Assembly: GCA_964527925.1 (NCBI GenBank)
Contig: CAZGQO010000002.1
Location: forward strand, 124,001 to 188,000
DNA from: Ch128b sp964527925
GTDB lineage: Bacteria > Bacteroidota > Ignavibacteria > Ch128b
Length of the DNA stretch: 64,000 nucleotides
Direction: 5' to 3'
Numbering within the stretch: position 1 is the stretch's first letter; each line of letters opens with the position of its first letter. A program made the translations under genes and the position numbers. A model generated the notes under the pieces. That model was not told the origin of the DNA. It did no database searches and saw only the letters and a program-made list of their open reading frames with translations. Below are positions 25,714 to 36,001 of this stretch, piece by piece.

Positions 25714-27303
25714 CTATTTTATTAAAATCATTTTTCTTGTGCTTGAAAATTTTGGAGTGATTATCTTATAAATGTAAATTCCTGAGGTGAGTTCTGAACC
25801 ATCAAACTTAATCATGTGAGTTCCAGCCGATAAGTATTCGTTAATCAAATTCTTAATTTCTCGTCCATGAATATCATAAACCTTCAATGTAACAAATTGT
25901 GATTCTGGCAAATCAAATTTGATTATTGTTCCGGGATTAAAAGGATTTGGGAAATTCTGGTAAAGTTCAAATTTTGCTGGTACCATTTCATCTTCGATAG
26001 AAGTTAGTTGCGATTGAGTTTTGAAAGTTAAGATGAACGGATCACCAGGAATTCCATCACCATTCCCATCGAGATTAATTCCGCCAGCTGATTTTGCTGT
26101 TGAATCTATATTGACTGTATAATAAGTATTATAAAGTAATGGCTGCGATGGAAAGAAGAACATCAAACTTCCAGTATAAATCCAATTGAATGTTCCACTT
26201 GTTTGTGGTGTAATGGAAAATGCATTTCTAACAGAAGCTGTATCCATTGGTCGAGAAAATCTTATACCAATGTAGTTAGTTACTTTAAACGCCGTATCAT
26301 TTTGAAGTGGTTGAGTTGCAGTAACGACCGGTGGAATGTTTAAAGTCAAACTTTTATCAATAAAATGAATTCCATTAACCGAAACATTCACAACTGATGA
26401 ATCAAAAACATATGAAGGTGTTTCAAATTTTTCTGTGTGTGGTGTTGGCGGTACTCTATCGAACATATAAAAACCATTGTTGTAATAATCACCATAATAA
26501 ACTCTATTCTCTGGTAATAATCTTACAACTGTTCCATTCTTCGGTTTTACTGAATCTGCATCAGTTTGAATTCCAGCAATTATGGCAAAAGTATCATTGA
26601 CAACATTATAGAATTGCATAAATCCTTTCATAATAGCATAAGCTTCCATCTTTCGATAAGCTTGATTCATCAATCTTCTTGTTTCAGGGAAATAATCATG
26701 AAACGAACCTTCAGAAAGTTGACCGGGCATTTGTAATGGTCTCAAAACTCCAAGTCCAGCAGTTCCCCAATCAGGGTAAAATGACCAATCACCTCGAATA
26801 TATGAAGTTGATGTTCTAAGATGATTTCTTATTTGTGGTCCAATATAAGAACTCATTGTCTTTGCATCAGGGAAAACTGGCTGATTGTCATAACCTCTGA
26901 ATAAAATTAAAGTGTAGTTCGTTCCAGTATTTGTCCCTCCTGTTGCATTACTGTGAATTGAATGAAAGAAATGAACATTGTTTTGATTTGCAATTGCAGC
27001 ACGAGCAGAAAGACTTGGTTCAAGATTATCGTCAGGATAATCATTGGTATATCTGGTTAGAATTACCCAGGCATTTTTTTGTTTTAATAAAGTATCAAGT
27101 AATAATGCTTTCTGAAAATTGCTTTCTGATTCCCAGAAATCAATTCCAGGATCTGGAACAACATGACGGTCATTTGCTGGATTGTGACCACCGTGACCAG
27201 GATCAATACAAAACTTCAGTCCACTGAAATCAGTTCTTGTCTGAGTATGAATTAAAATTGGAGTAAGAACGATTAATAACAAAATTTTAATCAATCCTTT
27301 CAT
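25714..27303 (-). CDS. Secreted N-acetylmuramoyl-L-alanine amidase with T9SS sorting domain
   Basis: 529 residues. A signal peptide (1-20) precedes an Amidase_3 domain: CIDPGHGGHNP (32-42) with the first zinc His, WESESNFQ with the Glu ligand, and SIHSNATGG with the second His. Around 300-420 is a Big-5/Ig-like domain (VTATQPLQNDTAF, IGIRFSRPMDTASVRNAF). The last 80 residues are a type A T9SS sorting domain starting YQNFPNPFNPGT and ending STRKMILIK. It would cut the stem-peptide amide of peptidoglycan outside the cell or on its surface. Its start overlaps the propeller gene by 17 bases. Confidence 0.93.
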   Translation of the reverse strand: MKGLIKILLLIVLTPILIHTQTRTDFSGLKFCIDPGHGGHNPANDRHVVPDPGIDFWESESNFQKALLLDTLLKQKNAWVILTRYTNDYPDDNLEPSLSARAAIANQNNVHFFHSIHSNATGGTNTGTNYTLILFRGYDNQPVFPDAKTMSSYIGPQIRNHLRTSTSYIRGDWSFYPDWGTAGLGVLRPLQMPGQLSEGSFHDYFPETRRLMNQAYRKMEAYAIMKGFMQFYNVVNDTFAIIAGIQTDADSVKPKNGTVVRLLPENRVYYGDYYNNGFYMFDRVPPTPHTEKFETPSYVFDSSVVNVSVNGIHFIDKSLTLNIPPVVTATQPLQNDTAFKVTNYIGIRFSRPMDTASVRNAFSITPQTSGTFNWIYTGSLMFFFPSQPLLYNTYYTVNIDSTAKSAGGINLDGNGDGIPGDPFILTFKTQSQLTSIEDEMVPAKFELYQNFPNPFNPGTIIKFDLPESQFVTLKVYDIHGREIKNLINEYLSAGTHMIKFDGSELTSGIYIYKIITPKFSSTRKMILIK

Positions 27304-28222
27304 CGCCTTTCCTCTCGTTATAATGAATTAAATAAATTTCACCACCCAAAGATGAACAAACAATTTTATTTTCTGTTGGTGAAGGTGAAGGATACATTTC
27401 AATGACATTGGGAGTTGATGTTAGTGCAAATTTGTTTAATCCATCTGGTGTAATTGCAATAATTTCTGATGAAAGAATGAAATGATCATCATCTTTATCA
27501 TCCATATAAAAAATATACTTTCCATCTCGTGACCATTTTGGTGCGTCGACATTGCCTAATCTCGAAATTATATTTCCATCTAAGTCACAGATAAACGCTC
27601 CTCTATCAACTTCATACGCGACAATTTTTGATTTATCAGGAGAAAGCGAAGGCCAGATGTAACTTCCATTACCAAAAGGATCGAGAATTTTCTTTTTTCC
27701 GTTATGAATCAGTGCAATTTTCGTGTTTTCAACACCAATAATTTTTGTTTCATTTGTTGATTGAATTTTAGAGAGATTTTTAGTTTCCTCTCTTGATGAG
27801 TAGATGATATTATTCTTTATAAAAGTCGGATTATAAATATCATCACCTCGTGCGATTAACTTTTTAAACAATGTTTTCAGATCAACCTGATATAATTCCT
27901 GGATTCGTTCTCGTGTGGTTTCATCATAAGTTGTCTTTCGATAGATCAAATGGTTCCCATCATCAGAAATTCTAAAGTCATAACCCGAACCGGGGTCGGC
28001 TGTAATCTGCCTTAATCTATTTTGAGACAAATTGTATTCCCATATACCATTGTAATTTGAATTCGTAAAATAAATTTTCTTTCCATCAGGTGAGAAAATT
28101 GGTGCAGCCCATTCTTCATTAACAGGCAATGGTAACTTCTCAATTTTTTCGACATAAATTTGTGAGAATAACAGAGAGATTAACAGAAAATTAAAAACAA
28201 ATGCATAAATAAGTTGCCTCAC
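27287..28222 (-). CDS. TolB-like beta-propeller (PD40 repeat) exported protein
   Basis: 311 residues with a signal peptide (1-20, ending LLFSQ) and six or so PD40/WD40-like blades, seen as repeated FSPDGKKIYF, ISDDGNHLIY, LSPDKSKIVAY, WSRDGKYIFYMDD and PSPTENKIVCS. Such TolB-type propellers bind partner proteins or peptides in the periplasm; no catalytic domain is attached. Overlap with the amidase start suggests co-expression and a joint role in the cell envelope, but no direct function is shown. Confidence 0.85.
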   Translation of the reverse strand: MRQLIYAFVFNFLLISLLFSQIYVEKIEKLPLPVNEEWAAPIFSPDGKKIYFTNSNYNGIWEYNLSQNRLRQITADPGSGYDFRISDDGNHLIYRKTTYDETTRERIQELYQVDLKTLFKKLIARGDDIYNPTFIKNNIIYSSREETKNLSKIQSTNETKIIGVENTKIALIHNGKKKILDPFGNGSYIWPSLSPDKSKIVAYEVDRGAFICDLDGNIISRLGNVDAPKWSRDGKYIFYMDDKDDDHFILSSEIIAITPDGLNKFALTSTPNVIEMYPSPSPTENKIVCSSLGGEIYLIHYNERKGDERID

Positions 28223-28474
28223 TGGTTGACTCCTTTCAAATTTTACTTTTACTAATTTTAATATATCAATTCGATAAAAGATAGAAAAATAAGGATGATG
28301 GTGATAGAATTTCTAAAGATTGATTGATTTAATTCGTTAAACTTTTTTGCTTGTCCTTTGAAAGGATTTATCAGTTAATAATTACAACACAAATTGCATT
28401 CAATATCTGATTGATCAATTTAATTCTATTTTGAAATAAACTAAATTGTATGAAAAAAATTTTGTCATTGAACT

Positions 28475-29368
28475 ATGTACAGATTTGCACCTTATGCAAT
28501 TATTATAGCAGCAGCATTGTGGGGACTTGATGGAATAGTGCTTCGTCCTTCACTTTATACTTTGCCTGTTCCACTTGTAGTTTTCATTGAAAGCACTATT
28601 GTAGCTCTGCTTCTGACTCCATTTTTTATAAAAAATTTTGACTTACTAAAAAAACTGAAATTCAAAGACTGGTTATCGTTTTTAGGTGTGGCTGTTTTTG
28701 GTGGTGCAATCGGAACGATGGCAATAACGAAAGCATTGTTTTATGTGAACTTTGTTAATCTCTCCATCGTTGTTTTGATTCAAAAACTTCAACCTCTATT
28801 TGCAATCTCATTAGCCGCACTTTTATTGAAAGAAAGACTCAAAAAAGAATTTTTTCTCTGGGCAGCAATTTCAATCGTTGGTGCTTATCTAATGACTTTT
28901 GGATTACATTTACCTCGACTCGATACCGGTGATAAAACTCCAATTGCTGCTCTTTTTTCACTTATTGCAGCGATAAGTTTTGGTTCTTCGACTGTGTTCA
29001 GTAAAAGAGCATTGAGAAATGTTGGTTTTGGAATGGGTACTTATTTAAGATTTTTAATCAGCTCAATTGTAATGATTATTTTGGTTATATCGCTTGGTGA
29101 AATTAATTCCATAGAAAAAGTGACAAATCATCAATGGATGGTTTTTTTCTTAATTGCGTTTACTACTGGCGGACCGGCAATATTTCTCTATTATTATGGT
29201 TTAAAGTCAACTCCAGCATCAATCAGTGCAATTTGTGAATTATCTTTTCCACTCACAGCAGTTTTGCTTGAATATTTTGTACACGGGAATGTTTTAAGTT
29301 CAATTCAGTGGATTGGTGTAATTCTTTTGCTATGGGGAATATTAAAAGTTTCGACAATGACGAAATGA
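28475..29368 (+). CDS. EamA/DMT family transporter
   Basis: 297 residues with ten predicted membrane helices arranged as two EamA repeats: AIIIAAALWGLDG at 8-20 opening the first, and AALFSLIAAISFGSSTVFSKRAL opening the second near 158. The LLLKERLKKEFFLW segment ends repeat 1. The family exports or imports small metabolites by drug/metabolite exchange; specificity is not readable. It is alone on the plus strand, divergent from the TolB-like gene. Confidence 0.9.
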   Translation: MYRFAPYAIIIAAALWGLDGIVLRPSLYTLPVPLVVFIESTIVALLLTPFFIKNFDLLKKLKFKDWLSFLGVAVFGGAIGTMAITKALFYVNFVNLSIVVLIQKLQPLFAISLAALLLKERLKKEFFLWAAISIVGAYLMTFGLHLPRLDTGDKTPIAALFSLIAAISFGSSTVFSKRALRNVGFGMGTYLRFLISSIVMIILVISLGEINSIEKVTNHQWMVFFLIAFTTGGPAIFLYYYGLKSTPASISAICELSFPLTAVLLEYFVHGNVLSSIQWIGVILLLWGILKVSTMTK

Positions 29369-30138
29369 TATTAAAATTATAAGAATTTTTATAAGTACAT
29401 AAAAACACAGGTAGGTGCATCAATTATCGTTGCACATCTTAAGATTAATCGTGATGTAAACAATTTGCGGTCAAGTCAAGTCTCAACCGTACAGATTAAT
29501 ATATATTTCATTATTAGTAGGGGAGGTCCGGCAGCTGACGGATTGTCCCTTCCGAAGTATGTTCAAGAAAATCATTTGCGGTCAAAGCTAACATCTACCC
29601 TACACTTTTGAACAAACTAATTTTAATCAATTAACTCCTATTAACGAGTGGAAGAAAATTTTTTATGATGAATCTTCTGCGAGTATCTAAATCTTACACA
29701 GAGAACAATTAACTACAATAAATATGACATCTACGAAGTCAAAAAGTTTTTAGTCAAAGCAACTTTTTTACACGATTAGAATTCTTTAATCAAATAGTTG
29801 TATAAATCCTAAATGTTTATTCGGTGGATAAGAATTAATCGTTGAATCAAATTTTCGCAGAGGTCTCATTATTGTCGAAAAAATCTCCCCAAAAAGAAAA
29901 AAACCTTATAAAGTTTCAATTATGAGAAATGATACTGAATTCTCTGCGAAGAGTTTAATTCCAAAAGTGGACTATTTAGCACAAATAATGCTTAGATTTA
30001 TGGGTATGTCTTCTTGCAACTGTTATTTACGAGAAAATAGAAATTAATTTTATCACTCACCATTAATCCCCTTTTGTTGAACATCAACTTCATTATCTTT
30101 AACATTGTATTTAATTATTCAATAAAAAGGTGATAAAG
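29369..30138. other. 770-base spacer before leuS with a degenerate direct repeat
   Basis: No convincing gene. The 12-mer atttgcggtcaa occurs at 29463-29474 and 29574-29585 and the following 25 bases are also similar (caaccgtacag versus ctaccctacac), so this is an imperfect direct repeat of about 38 bp spaced 111 bp. The second copy follows a GC-rich island (29519-29560) unlike its surroundings. An open stretch of 71 codons runs 29832-30047 (plus) with an internal ATG; it matches nothing I recognise and may be a gene remnant. Confidence 0.4.
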
Positions 30139-32604
30139 ATGAAATATCCCGCAAATGAGATTGAACTCAAATGGCAAAAGTACTGGGAAGAAAAACAGAT
30201 TTATAAAACCGATCTTTCAAAAACTGAAAAGAAACTTTATTCCCTTGTAATGTTCATCTATCCAAGTGGAGCGAAACTTCATATCGGACACTGGTACAAC
30301 TACGCTCCAGCAGATTCATGGACGAGACTTAAAAAACTTCAAGGATACAATACATTCGAGCCGATGGGTTATGATGCATTTGGACTTCCTGCAGAAAATT
30401 ATGCAATTAAAACTGGAATACATCCACAGGATAGTACACTTCAAAATATCGAAGATATTAGAAAGCAACTGAAAAGAATTGGCACAATGTACGATTGGGA
30501 TAAAGAATTGATGACCTGTGTCCCTGAATATTACAGATGGAATCAATGGTTATTCCTTAAACTTTATGAGAAAGGATTAGCTTATCGTAAAAATGCACCA
30601 GTTAATTGGTGTGAAAGCTGTCAAACAGTTCTCGCAAACGAACAGGTTAAAGCAGATGGAACATGTGAAAGATGCGATAATCCCATTGTTAAAAAATTTT
30701 TGACTCAATGGTTTTTCAAAATAACTGCTTATGCTGAAGAATTACTTAGAGATCTCGATAAAATCGATTGGCCTGAAAAAACTAAAATCATGCAAATCAA
30801 CTGGATTGGCAAAAGCGAAGGTGTTGAAATTGATTTCACTGCAGAAACTGGGGATATGATAACTGTCTTCACTACCCGACCAGATACATTGTTTGGTGTA
30901 ACTTATGTTGTCCTTGCCCCCGAGCATCCACTTGTAGAAAAACTCACAAAACCAGAATTCAAAAAATCAGTTGATGAATACATTGATAAAGTAAAATACG
31001 AAACAGAAATTGAACGGCTTTCAACTATCAAAGAAAAAACTGGTGTACCATTAGGATCCTTTGCAGTCAATCCGATCAATGGCGAGAAAGTACCAATATG
31101 GATTTCAGATTATGTACTTGTGACTTACGGTACTGGTGCAGTGATGGCTGTTCCTGGTCATGATGAACGCGATTTTGAATTCGCTAAAAAATTTAATCTT
31201 CCAGTTAGAAAAGTAATTCTACAACCAGGTACTCAAATTGAAGATGAACTGCAGTCAGCTTATGTTGAACCTGGTACAATGATTAATTCCGGTGAGTTTA
31301 GTGGATTAAATTCTGAAGAAGGAAAAGAAAAAATTTCAAGATATATCGAAGCAAAAGGACTTGGTAAACGAAAAGTAAACTATCGATTAAGAGATTGGTT
31401 AATTTCAAGACAAAGATATTGGGGAACCCCAATTCCAATCATTCATTGTCCTGATTGTGGCGAAGTTCCTGTCCCCGAAGAAGATTTACCTGTCGTCTTA
31501 CCATACGATGTAGATTTCAAACCTACAGGAGAATCTCCACTGCTTCGACATGAAAAATTCATAAATACTAAATGTCCAAAGTGTGGTAAATATGCAAAAC
31601 GAGATCCCGATACAATGGATACATTTGTCGATTCGTCTTGGTATCATTTAAGATATTTAAATCCTCAAATCGACAATGCAATGTTTGATGTTGATCTTGC
31701 AAAAAAATGGATGCCCGTTGACAGCTACATCGGCGGCGCTGAACACGCAACTATGCATTTACTATACGCAAGATTCATTCATAAATTTTTGAGAGATATT
31801 GGACTTGTTGAATGCGATGAACCTTATTATAAACTCCGACATCAAGGAACAATTACAAATCTTGGCGCCAAAATGTCCAAGTCTCGTGGAAATGTTGTGA
31901 ATCCAGATGTGTTCGTTGAGAAGTATGGTTCAGATGTGTTTAGAATGTATTTGATGTTTATGGGTCCATATGATATGGGTGGCGATTGGAGCGATCAGGG
32001 AATTGTTGGAGTGAACAGATTTGTGAATAGAATTTATGAGTTATACAAAAAGTATTCTGATGAATTCAAGAATTTCAAACCAACAAAACCAATTAATTAT
32101 TCCGAATTAAAAGATGACGAAAAATTCATTTACAAAAGAATCAATCTCGGTTTGAAAAAAGTCACTGAAGATGTTGATACTTTACATTTCAACACAGCGA
32201 TTGCATTTTTAATGGAGTTGCTGAATGATTTTTCGAAACTTTCTTCAATTGAAAATAAAGATTTGATTTATTACACACTTGAAAGATACGCTTTCTTACT
32301 TGCACCACTTGCACCGCATCTTGGTGAAGAATGCTGGTCTTTACTCGGAAAAGAAAAAAGCATTTTTGAAGAACCTGTCTGGTTTGATTACGGTCCAGCT
32401 GCGCTGGTACAGGATACTTTTACTCTTGCTGTACAGGTTAATGGTAAGTTAAGAGCAGCAATAGAGTTTGAAGTCAATACATCAGAAGAAGAAATTAAAC
32501 GAATTGCAAAAGAAGATCCACGAATTAAAAAATTTATCGACGGCAAAGAGATAGTTCGTGAGATTTATGTGAAAAACAAGATATTAAATATTGTGGTTAA
32601 GTAA
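30139..32604 (+). CDS. leuS: Leucyl-tRNA synthetase
   Basis: 821 residues from the ATG at 30139, which follows AAGGTG at a normal distance; a GTG three codons earlier is also in frame. Class I signatures are intact: HIGH (48-51, in KLHIGHW) and KMSKS (GAKMSKSRGN). The CP1 editing domain holds the conserved TTRPDT and the GTGAVMAVPGHDERD block. A zinc-ribbon-like CPDCGEVP and CPKCGKYAKR sit before the KMSKS loop. The C-terminal anticodon-binding domain and LeuRS tail are complete. serS follows 30 bases later, so a synthetase pair is probably co-transcribed. Confidence 0.97.
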   Translation: MKYPANEIELKWQKYWEEKQIYKTDLSKTEKKLYSLVMFIYPSGAKLHIGHWYNYAPADSWTRLKKLQGYNTFEPMGYDAFGLPAENYAIKTGIHPQDSTLQNIEDIRKQLKRIGTMYDWDKELMTCVPEYYRWNQWLFLKLYEKGLAYRKNAPVNWCESCQTVLANEQVKADGTCERCDNPIVKKFLTQWFFKITAYAEELLRDLDKIDWPEKTKIMQINWIGKSEGVEIDFTAETGDMITVFTTRPDTLFGVTYVVLAPEHPLVEKLTKPEFKKSVDEYIDKVKYETEIERLSTIKEKTGVPLGSFAVNPINGEKVPIWISDYVLVTYGTGAVMAVPGHDERDFEFAKKFNLPVRKVILQPGTQIEDELQSAYVEPGTMINSGEFSGLNSEEGKEKISRYIEAKGLGKRKVNYRLRDWLISRQRYWGTPIPIIHCPDCGEVPVPEEDLPVVLPYDVDFKPTGESPLLRHEKFINTKCPKCGKYAKRDPDTMDTFVDSSWYHLRYLNPQIDNAMFDVDLAKKWMPVDSYIGGAEHATMHLLYARFIHKFLRDIGLVECDEPYYKLRHQGTITNLGAKMSKSRGNVVNPDVFVEKYGSDVFRMYLMFMGPYDMGGDWSDQGIVGVNRFVNRIYELYKKYSDEFKNFKPTKPINYSELKDDEKFIYKRINLGLKKVTEDVDTLHFNTAIAFLMELLNDFSKLSSIENKDLIYYTLERYAFLLAPLAPHLGEECWSLLGKEKSIFEEPVWFDYGPAALVQDTFTLAVQVNGKLRAAIEFEVNTSEEEIKRIAKEDPRIKKFIDGKEIVREIYVKNKILNIVVK

Positions 32605-32634
32605 ATCTTTAATTAAAATTTTACAGGAGATTAA

Positions 32635-33915
32635 ATGTTAGATCTGAAATTCATTCGTGAAAATGTTGAATTAGTCCAACAGGCAATTAAAAATAAAAAC
32701 GAAAAAGCTGATTTAAATCTTTTACTTGAACTTGATTCAAATCGAAGAGAACTTTTACAGAAAGTTGAAAAATTAAAAGCTCAGAAAAATCAAGCTTCTG
32801 ATGAAGTTGCCCGACTCAAAAGGGAAGGCAAAGATGCAACTGAGATAATTCAAAGGATGAAATCTGTCTCTGATGAAATTTCTTCTTTGGACAAAGAATT
32901 ATCAAACATCGAAAAACAAATCGATTCAATTCTTCTAACCATACCTAACATTCCACATTCATCAGTTCCAGTTGGAACAGATTCTACACAGAATGCTGAA
33001 GTTCGTCGATGGGCTCCTGAAGATTATTCGTATGAATTAGAAAATGGGAATTATCTGGATCACCTTGCGCTTGGAAAAAAATTAGGAATTCTTGATTTCG
33101 AAAGAGGCGCTAAGATTTCTGGAAGCGGTTTCCCTGTTTATGTGGGCAAAGGAGCTACTCTTGAACGTGCATTGATTAATTTCATGCTGGATTATCATCT
33201 CCAAAAACATGGTTACAAAGAAATCTTTCCTCCATTTCTTGTCAATCGAACTTCGATGATCGGTACCGGTCAAATTCCGAAACTTGAAGAAGATATGTAC
33301 CATTGTGAGGAAGATGATTTATTTCCAATTCCAACTGCCGAAGTTCCAATCACAAATTTTTATCGCGATGAAATTTTAAAAGAGGAACAGCTTCCAATTA
33401 AGTTCGTTGGTTATTCCGCTTGTTTTAGAAGAGAAGCAGGCAGTTATGGAAAAGATACAAAAGGATTTTTGCGAGTTCATCAATTCAATAAAGTCGAAAT
33501 GGTAAAATTTGTAAAGCCCGAAGATTCTTATGATGAACTTGAATCACTTGTGAATGATGCAGAAGACATTCTTAAAGAATTAAAGATTCCCTATCGCATA
33601 ATGCTTCTTTGCACTGGTGATTTGAGTTTCTCTGCCGCAAAATGTTATGATATTGAAGTCTGGGCTCCAGTTGAGAAAAAATATCTCGAAGCTTCGTCAT
33701 GCAGTAATTTCGAAAGTTTCCAAGCGAGAAGATCAAACATTCGTTTCAAAAGAAAAGAAGGTGGAAAACCTGAATTTGTTCACACATTAAATGGATCTGG
33801 ACTGGCTACTTCTCGTTTGATGGTTGCAATTATGGAAAATTACCAGACTCCTGAAGGAAAATTGATTGTACCAAAAGTTCTTCAAAGATATACTGGTTTT
33901 GAAATTATTGATTAG
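32635..33915 (+). CDS. serS: Seryl-tRNA synthetase
   Basis: 426 residues, full length. The N-terminal 100 residues form the tRNA-binding coiled coil (KLKAQKNQASDEVARLKREGK). Class II motif 2 (YSACFRREAGSYGKDTKG) and motif 3 (NGSGLATSRLMVAIMENYQ) are intact, with TAEVP before motif 2 as usual for SerRS. AGGAG lies just before the ATG. A terminator hairpin closes the leuS-serS unit. Confidence 0.97.
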   Translation: MLDLKFIRENVELVQQAIKNKNEKADLNLLLELDSNRRELLQKVEKLKAQKNQASDEVARLKREGKDATEIIQRMKSVSDEISSLDKELSNIEKQIDSILLTIPNIPHSSVPVGTDSTQNAEVRRWAPEDYSYELENGNYLDHLALGKKLGILDFERGAKISGSGFPVYVGKGATLERALINFMLDYHLQKHGYKEIFPPFLVNRTSMIGTGQIPKLEEDMYHCEEDDLFPIPTAEVPITNFYRDEILKEEQLPIKFVGYSACFRREAGSYGKDTKGFLRVHQFNKVEMVKFVKPEDSYDELESLVNDAEDILKELKIPYRIMLLCTGDLSFSAAKCYDIEVWAPVEKKYLEASSCSNFESFQARRSNIRFKRKEGGKPEFVHTLNGSGLATSRLMVAIMENYQTPEGKLIVPKVLQRYTGFEIID

Positions 33916-33939
33916 TTTATTACAACATAAAAACTTCAC

Positions 33940-33974
33940 AAGGTCACTACATCAGGTGACCTTTTCATTTTTTA
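33940..33974 (+). terminator. Intrinsic terminator of leuS-serS
   Basis: An 8-bp perfect stem aaggtcac (33940-33947) with gtgacctt (33956-33963), 8-nt loop, then a T-rich tail to about 33974. Confidence 0.85.
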
Positions 33975-34134
33975 ATTAATTAACTTTTGATTCTCCTGTT
34001 TTAATCTTAACTTCAAAAGAAAACTTTTCGGTTTTATACCTTGTTTTCAAACTAAAATTGTTTTCAAAGCAGAAAGAATAAAACCAAATAAATTTCACAG
34101 TAACAAAATTCGGATTAAAATCTAAAAATCTGTT

Positions 34135-35991
34135 ATGAAAAAAATCTTTCTCTTATTTGTATTCTTGATTCTGAGTTTATCTCTTGAAATTTCTTATTCT
34201 CAAACTAACGATGATTGGAATAGATTTCGTTTGGCTCAGAGTTACGAAAGTCTTGGCAACTACGACAAAGCTTTTGAACTTTATCGAGAATTATACTTAA
34301 GATTTCCTACCCAATTCCAGTTTTATGATGCTTACTATCGAACTTTGACTCAACTCAAGAAATATGATGAAGCAATTGGACTTGTTAAAAACAGATTAAA
34401 TCAAACTCCAAATGACTTCAGTCTCTACGGAGAACTCGCTGTTCTTTATGATCGAAAAGGTGTAAAGGATTCGATGGATTATTTTTTAAATCTCGGGATA
34501 AACTATGACCCAAAAAACGCAATGAGTTACAAAATAATCGCAAATGTTTTGATTCAGAATAGAATGTTTGAACAGGCAAATTATATTCTTGAAACAGGTA
34601 AATCGCATACTGATGTAAATGAAATGTTTTCAATTGATCTCATTAACATAAACACGATTTTGATGAATTATCCAAAAGTCATATCAGAAATGATCGAATT
34701 GCTGAACAGACAGCCGCAGCAAATCTCGTTTATTGAGAACAAACTCTCTCAAATTATTTCCAATCCATCGGCACTCAACCTTGCCATTGAAGGTTTCGAG
34801 AAAAATTCTGGCAAGAACAATCTATCAATTCTAAAAATTCTTTCGTGGCTATACTTTCAGAAAAAAGATTTCAAAAAAGCTTTTGATTTAACATTACAGA
34901 TTGATAAACTTTCTAATTCAAACGGCTATGAAATTCTCGATTTTTCCAACAAAGCTTTTCAGGAAGGTTTTATCAATGAAGCAATAAATGGATATGAGTA
35001 TTTGATCAAAAATCACAGTAATCAAAAAGACATAGTTGCAATGTCTGTCATTGGACTTGCTCGTTCATATGAAAATGCTTTCGAAAGACAGTTCAATTCG
35101 CCTGAATTAAAATGGAAATTATTTAAGCCTGTACTGAATTCGGATAATAAATTTTTAAATGAATCAATCAAATACTACACAATTATAGTTAATCAATACA
35201 CGCTGCCAGACCTTGTTTCAGAAGCTCTTTACAAACTTGCTTACTTCAATAAAGAATATTTGAAAGATTTCGCTGCTGCTAATACCTATCTCGAAAGAAT
35301 AATTTCAAACTACATGTTAACACCTTTTTATACTAAAGCTTTACTTCTTTACATCGAAATGGAGATGATTCAAAAAAATTTTGAAAAATCTTTGGAGTTA
35401 TATGACCGACTTCGAATTGCTTCACGGGCAACTGAAACTGAAAGATATCTCGGTCAATTTTACTTTGCCGAAATATTAATTCAGAAAGGTTTGATTGATT
35501 CAGCTAAATCAATAGTTGGATCAATCAAATCAATCACAACCAATGATATTGCAAATGACGCAATAGAATTACTGATGATATTAACCGAAATTGAAAATCA
35601 ACCTGAAAAAATAAAGCTATTAGTTGAAGTGAATAACTTAATCGATGCAAAAAACTATCAGGAAGCAATTCAAAAAATTAAGTCTATAAATTTGAGTGAT
35701 GATTACTCAATTTTTGAAAATAAACTTAGATACACTCTCGCAGAACTCTACATCACCACAAACAATTACTCAGAAGCTCTTGCGCAACTTAACTATCTTT
35801 ACGAATTGAAAGAAAAATCAATTTATTCAGATAGATCACTTTTCAGGATTGGGCAAATCTATCTCTATGGATTAAATGATAAATTAAGATCAGAATCGAT
35901 TTTCAATAAATTGCTTGCTGAGTTTCCCAATTCTATTTTTGTAACAGATGTTAGAGATTTAATTCAAAGTATCCAATCAGAAAATTTTTAA
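34135..35991 (+). CDS. Exported TPR-repeat protein
   Basis: 618 residues with a signal peptide (1-23, ending ISYSQ) and tandem helical repeats throughout, e.g. AQSYESLGNYDKAFELYRELY (about 34-54), then LTQLKKYDEAIGL, LAVLYDRKGVKDS, and again LAELYITTNNYSEALAQLNYLYELKE near the C-terminus. The pattern fits outer-membrane-assembly or cell-envelope TPR scaffolds of Bacteroidota, but no specific orthologue is recognised. It ends 10 bases before clpX, so it may share the clpX transcript. Confidence 0.85.
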   Translation: MKKIFLLFVFLILSLSLEISYSQTNDDWNRFRLAQSYESLGNYDKAFELYRELYLRFPTQFQFYDAYYRTLTQLKKYDEAIGLVKNRLNQTPNDFSLYGELAVLYDRKGVKDSMDYFLNLGINYDPKNAMSYKIIANVLIQNRMFEQANYILETGKSHTDVNEMFSIDLININTILMNYPKVISEMIELLNRQPQQISFIENKLSQIISNPSALNLAIEGFEKNSGKNNLSILKILSWLYFQKKDFKKAFDLTLQIDKLSNSNGYEILDFSNKAFQEGFINEAINGYEYLIKNHSNQKDIVAMSVIGLARSYENAFERQFNSPELKWKLFKPVLNSDNKFLNESIKYYTIIVNQYTLPDLVSEALYKLAYFNKEYLKDFAAANTYLERIISNYMLTPFYTKALLLYIEMEMIQKNFEKSLELYDRLRIASRATETERYLGQFYFAEILIQKGLIDSAKSIVGSIKSITTNDIANDAIELLMILTEIENQPEKIKLLVEVNNLIDAKNYQEAIQKIKSINLSDDYSIFENKLRYTLAELYITTNNYSEALAQLNYLYELKEKSIYSDRSLFRIGQIYLYGLNDKLRSESIFNKLLAEFPNSIFVTDVRDLIQSIQSENF

Positions 35992-36001
35992 TGGAGATAA
36001 A

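Noticed and set aside
29832..30047. A real small protein gene before leuS
   Set aside because: No start codon near its beginning, no ribosome site and no recognisable motif; kept only as a remark on the spacer.
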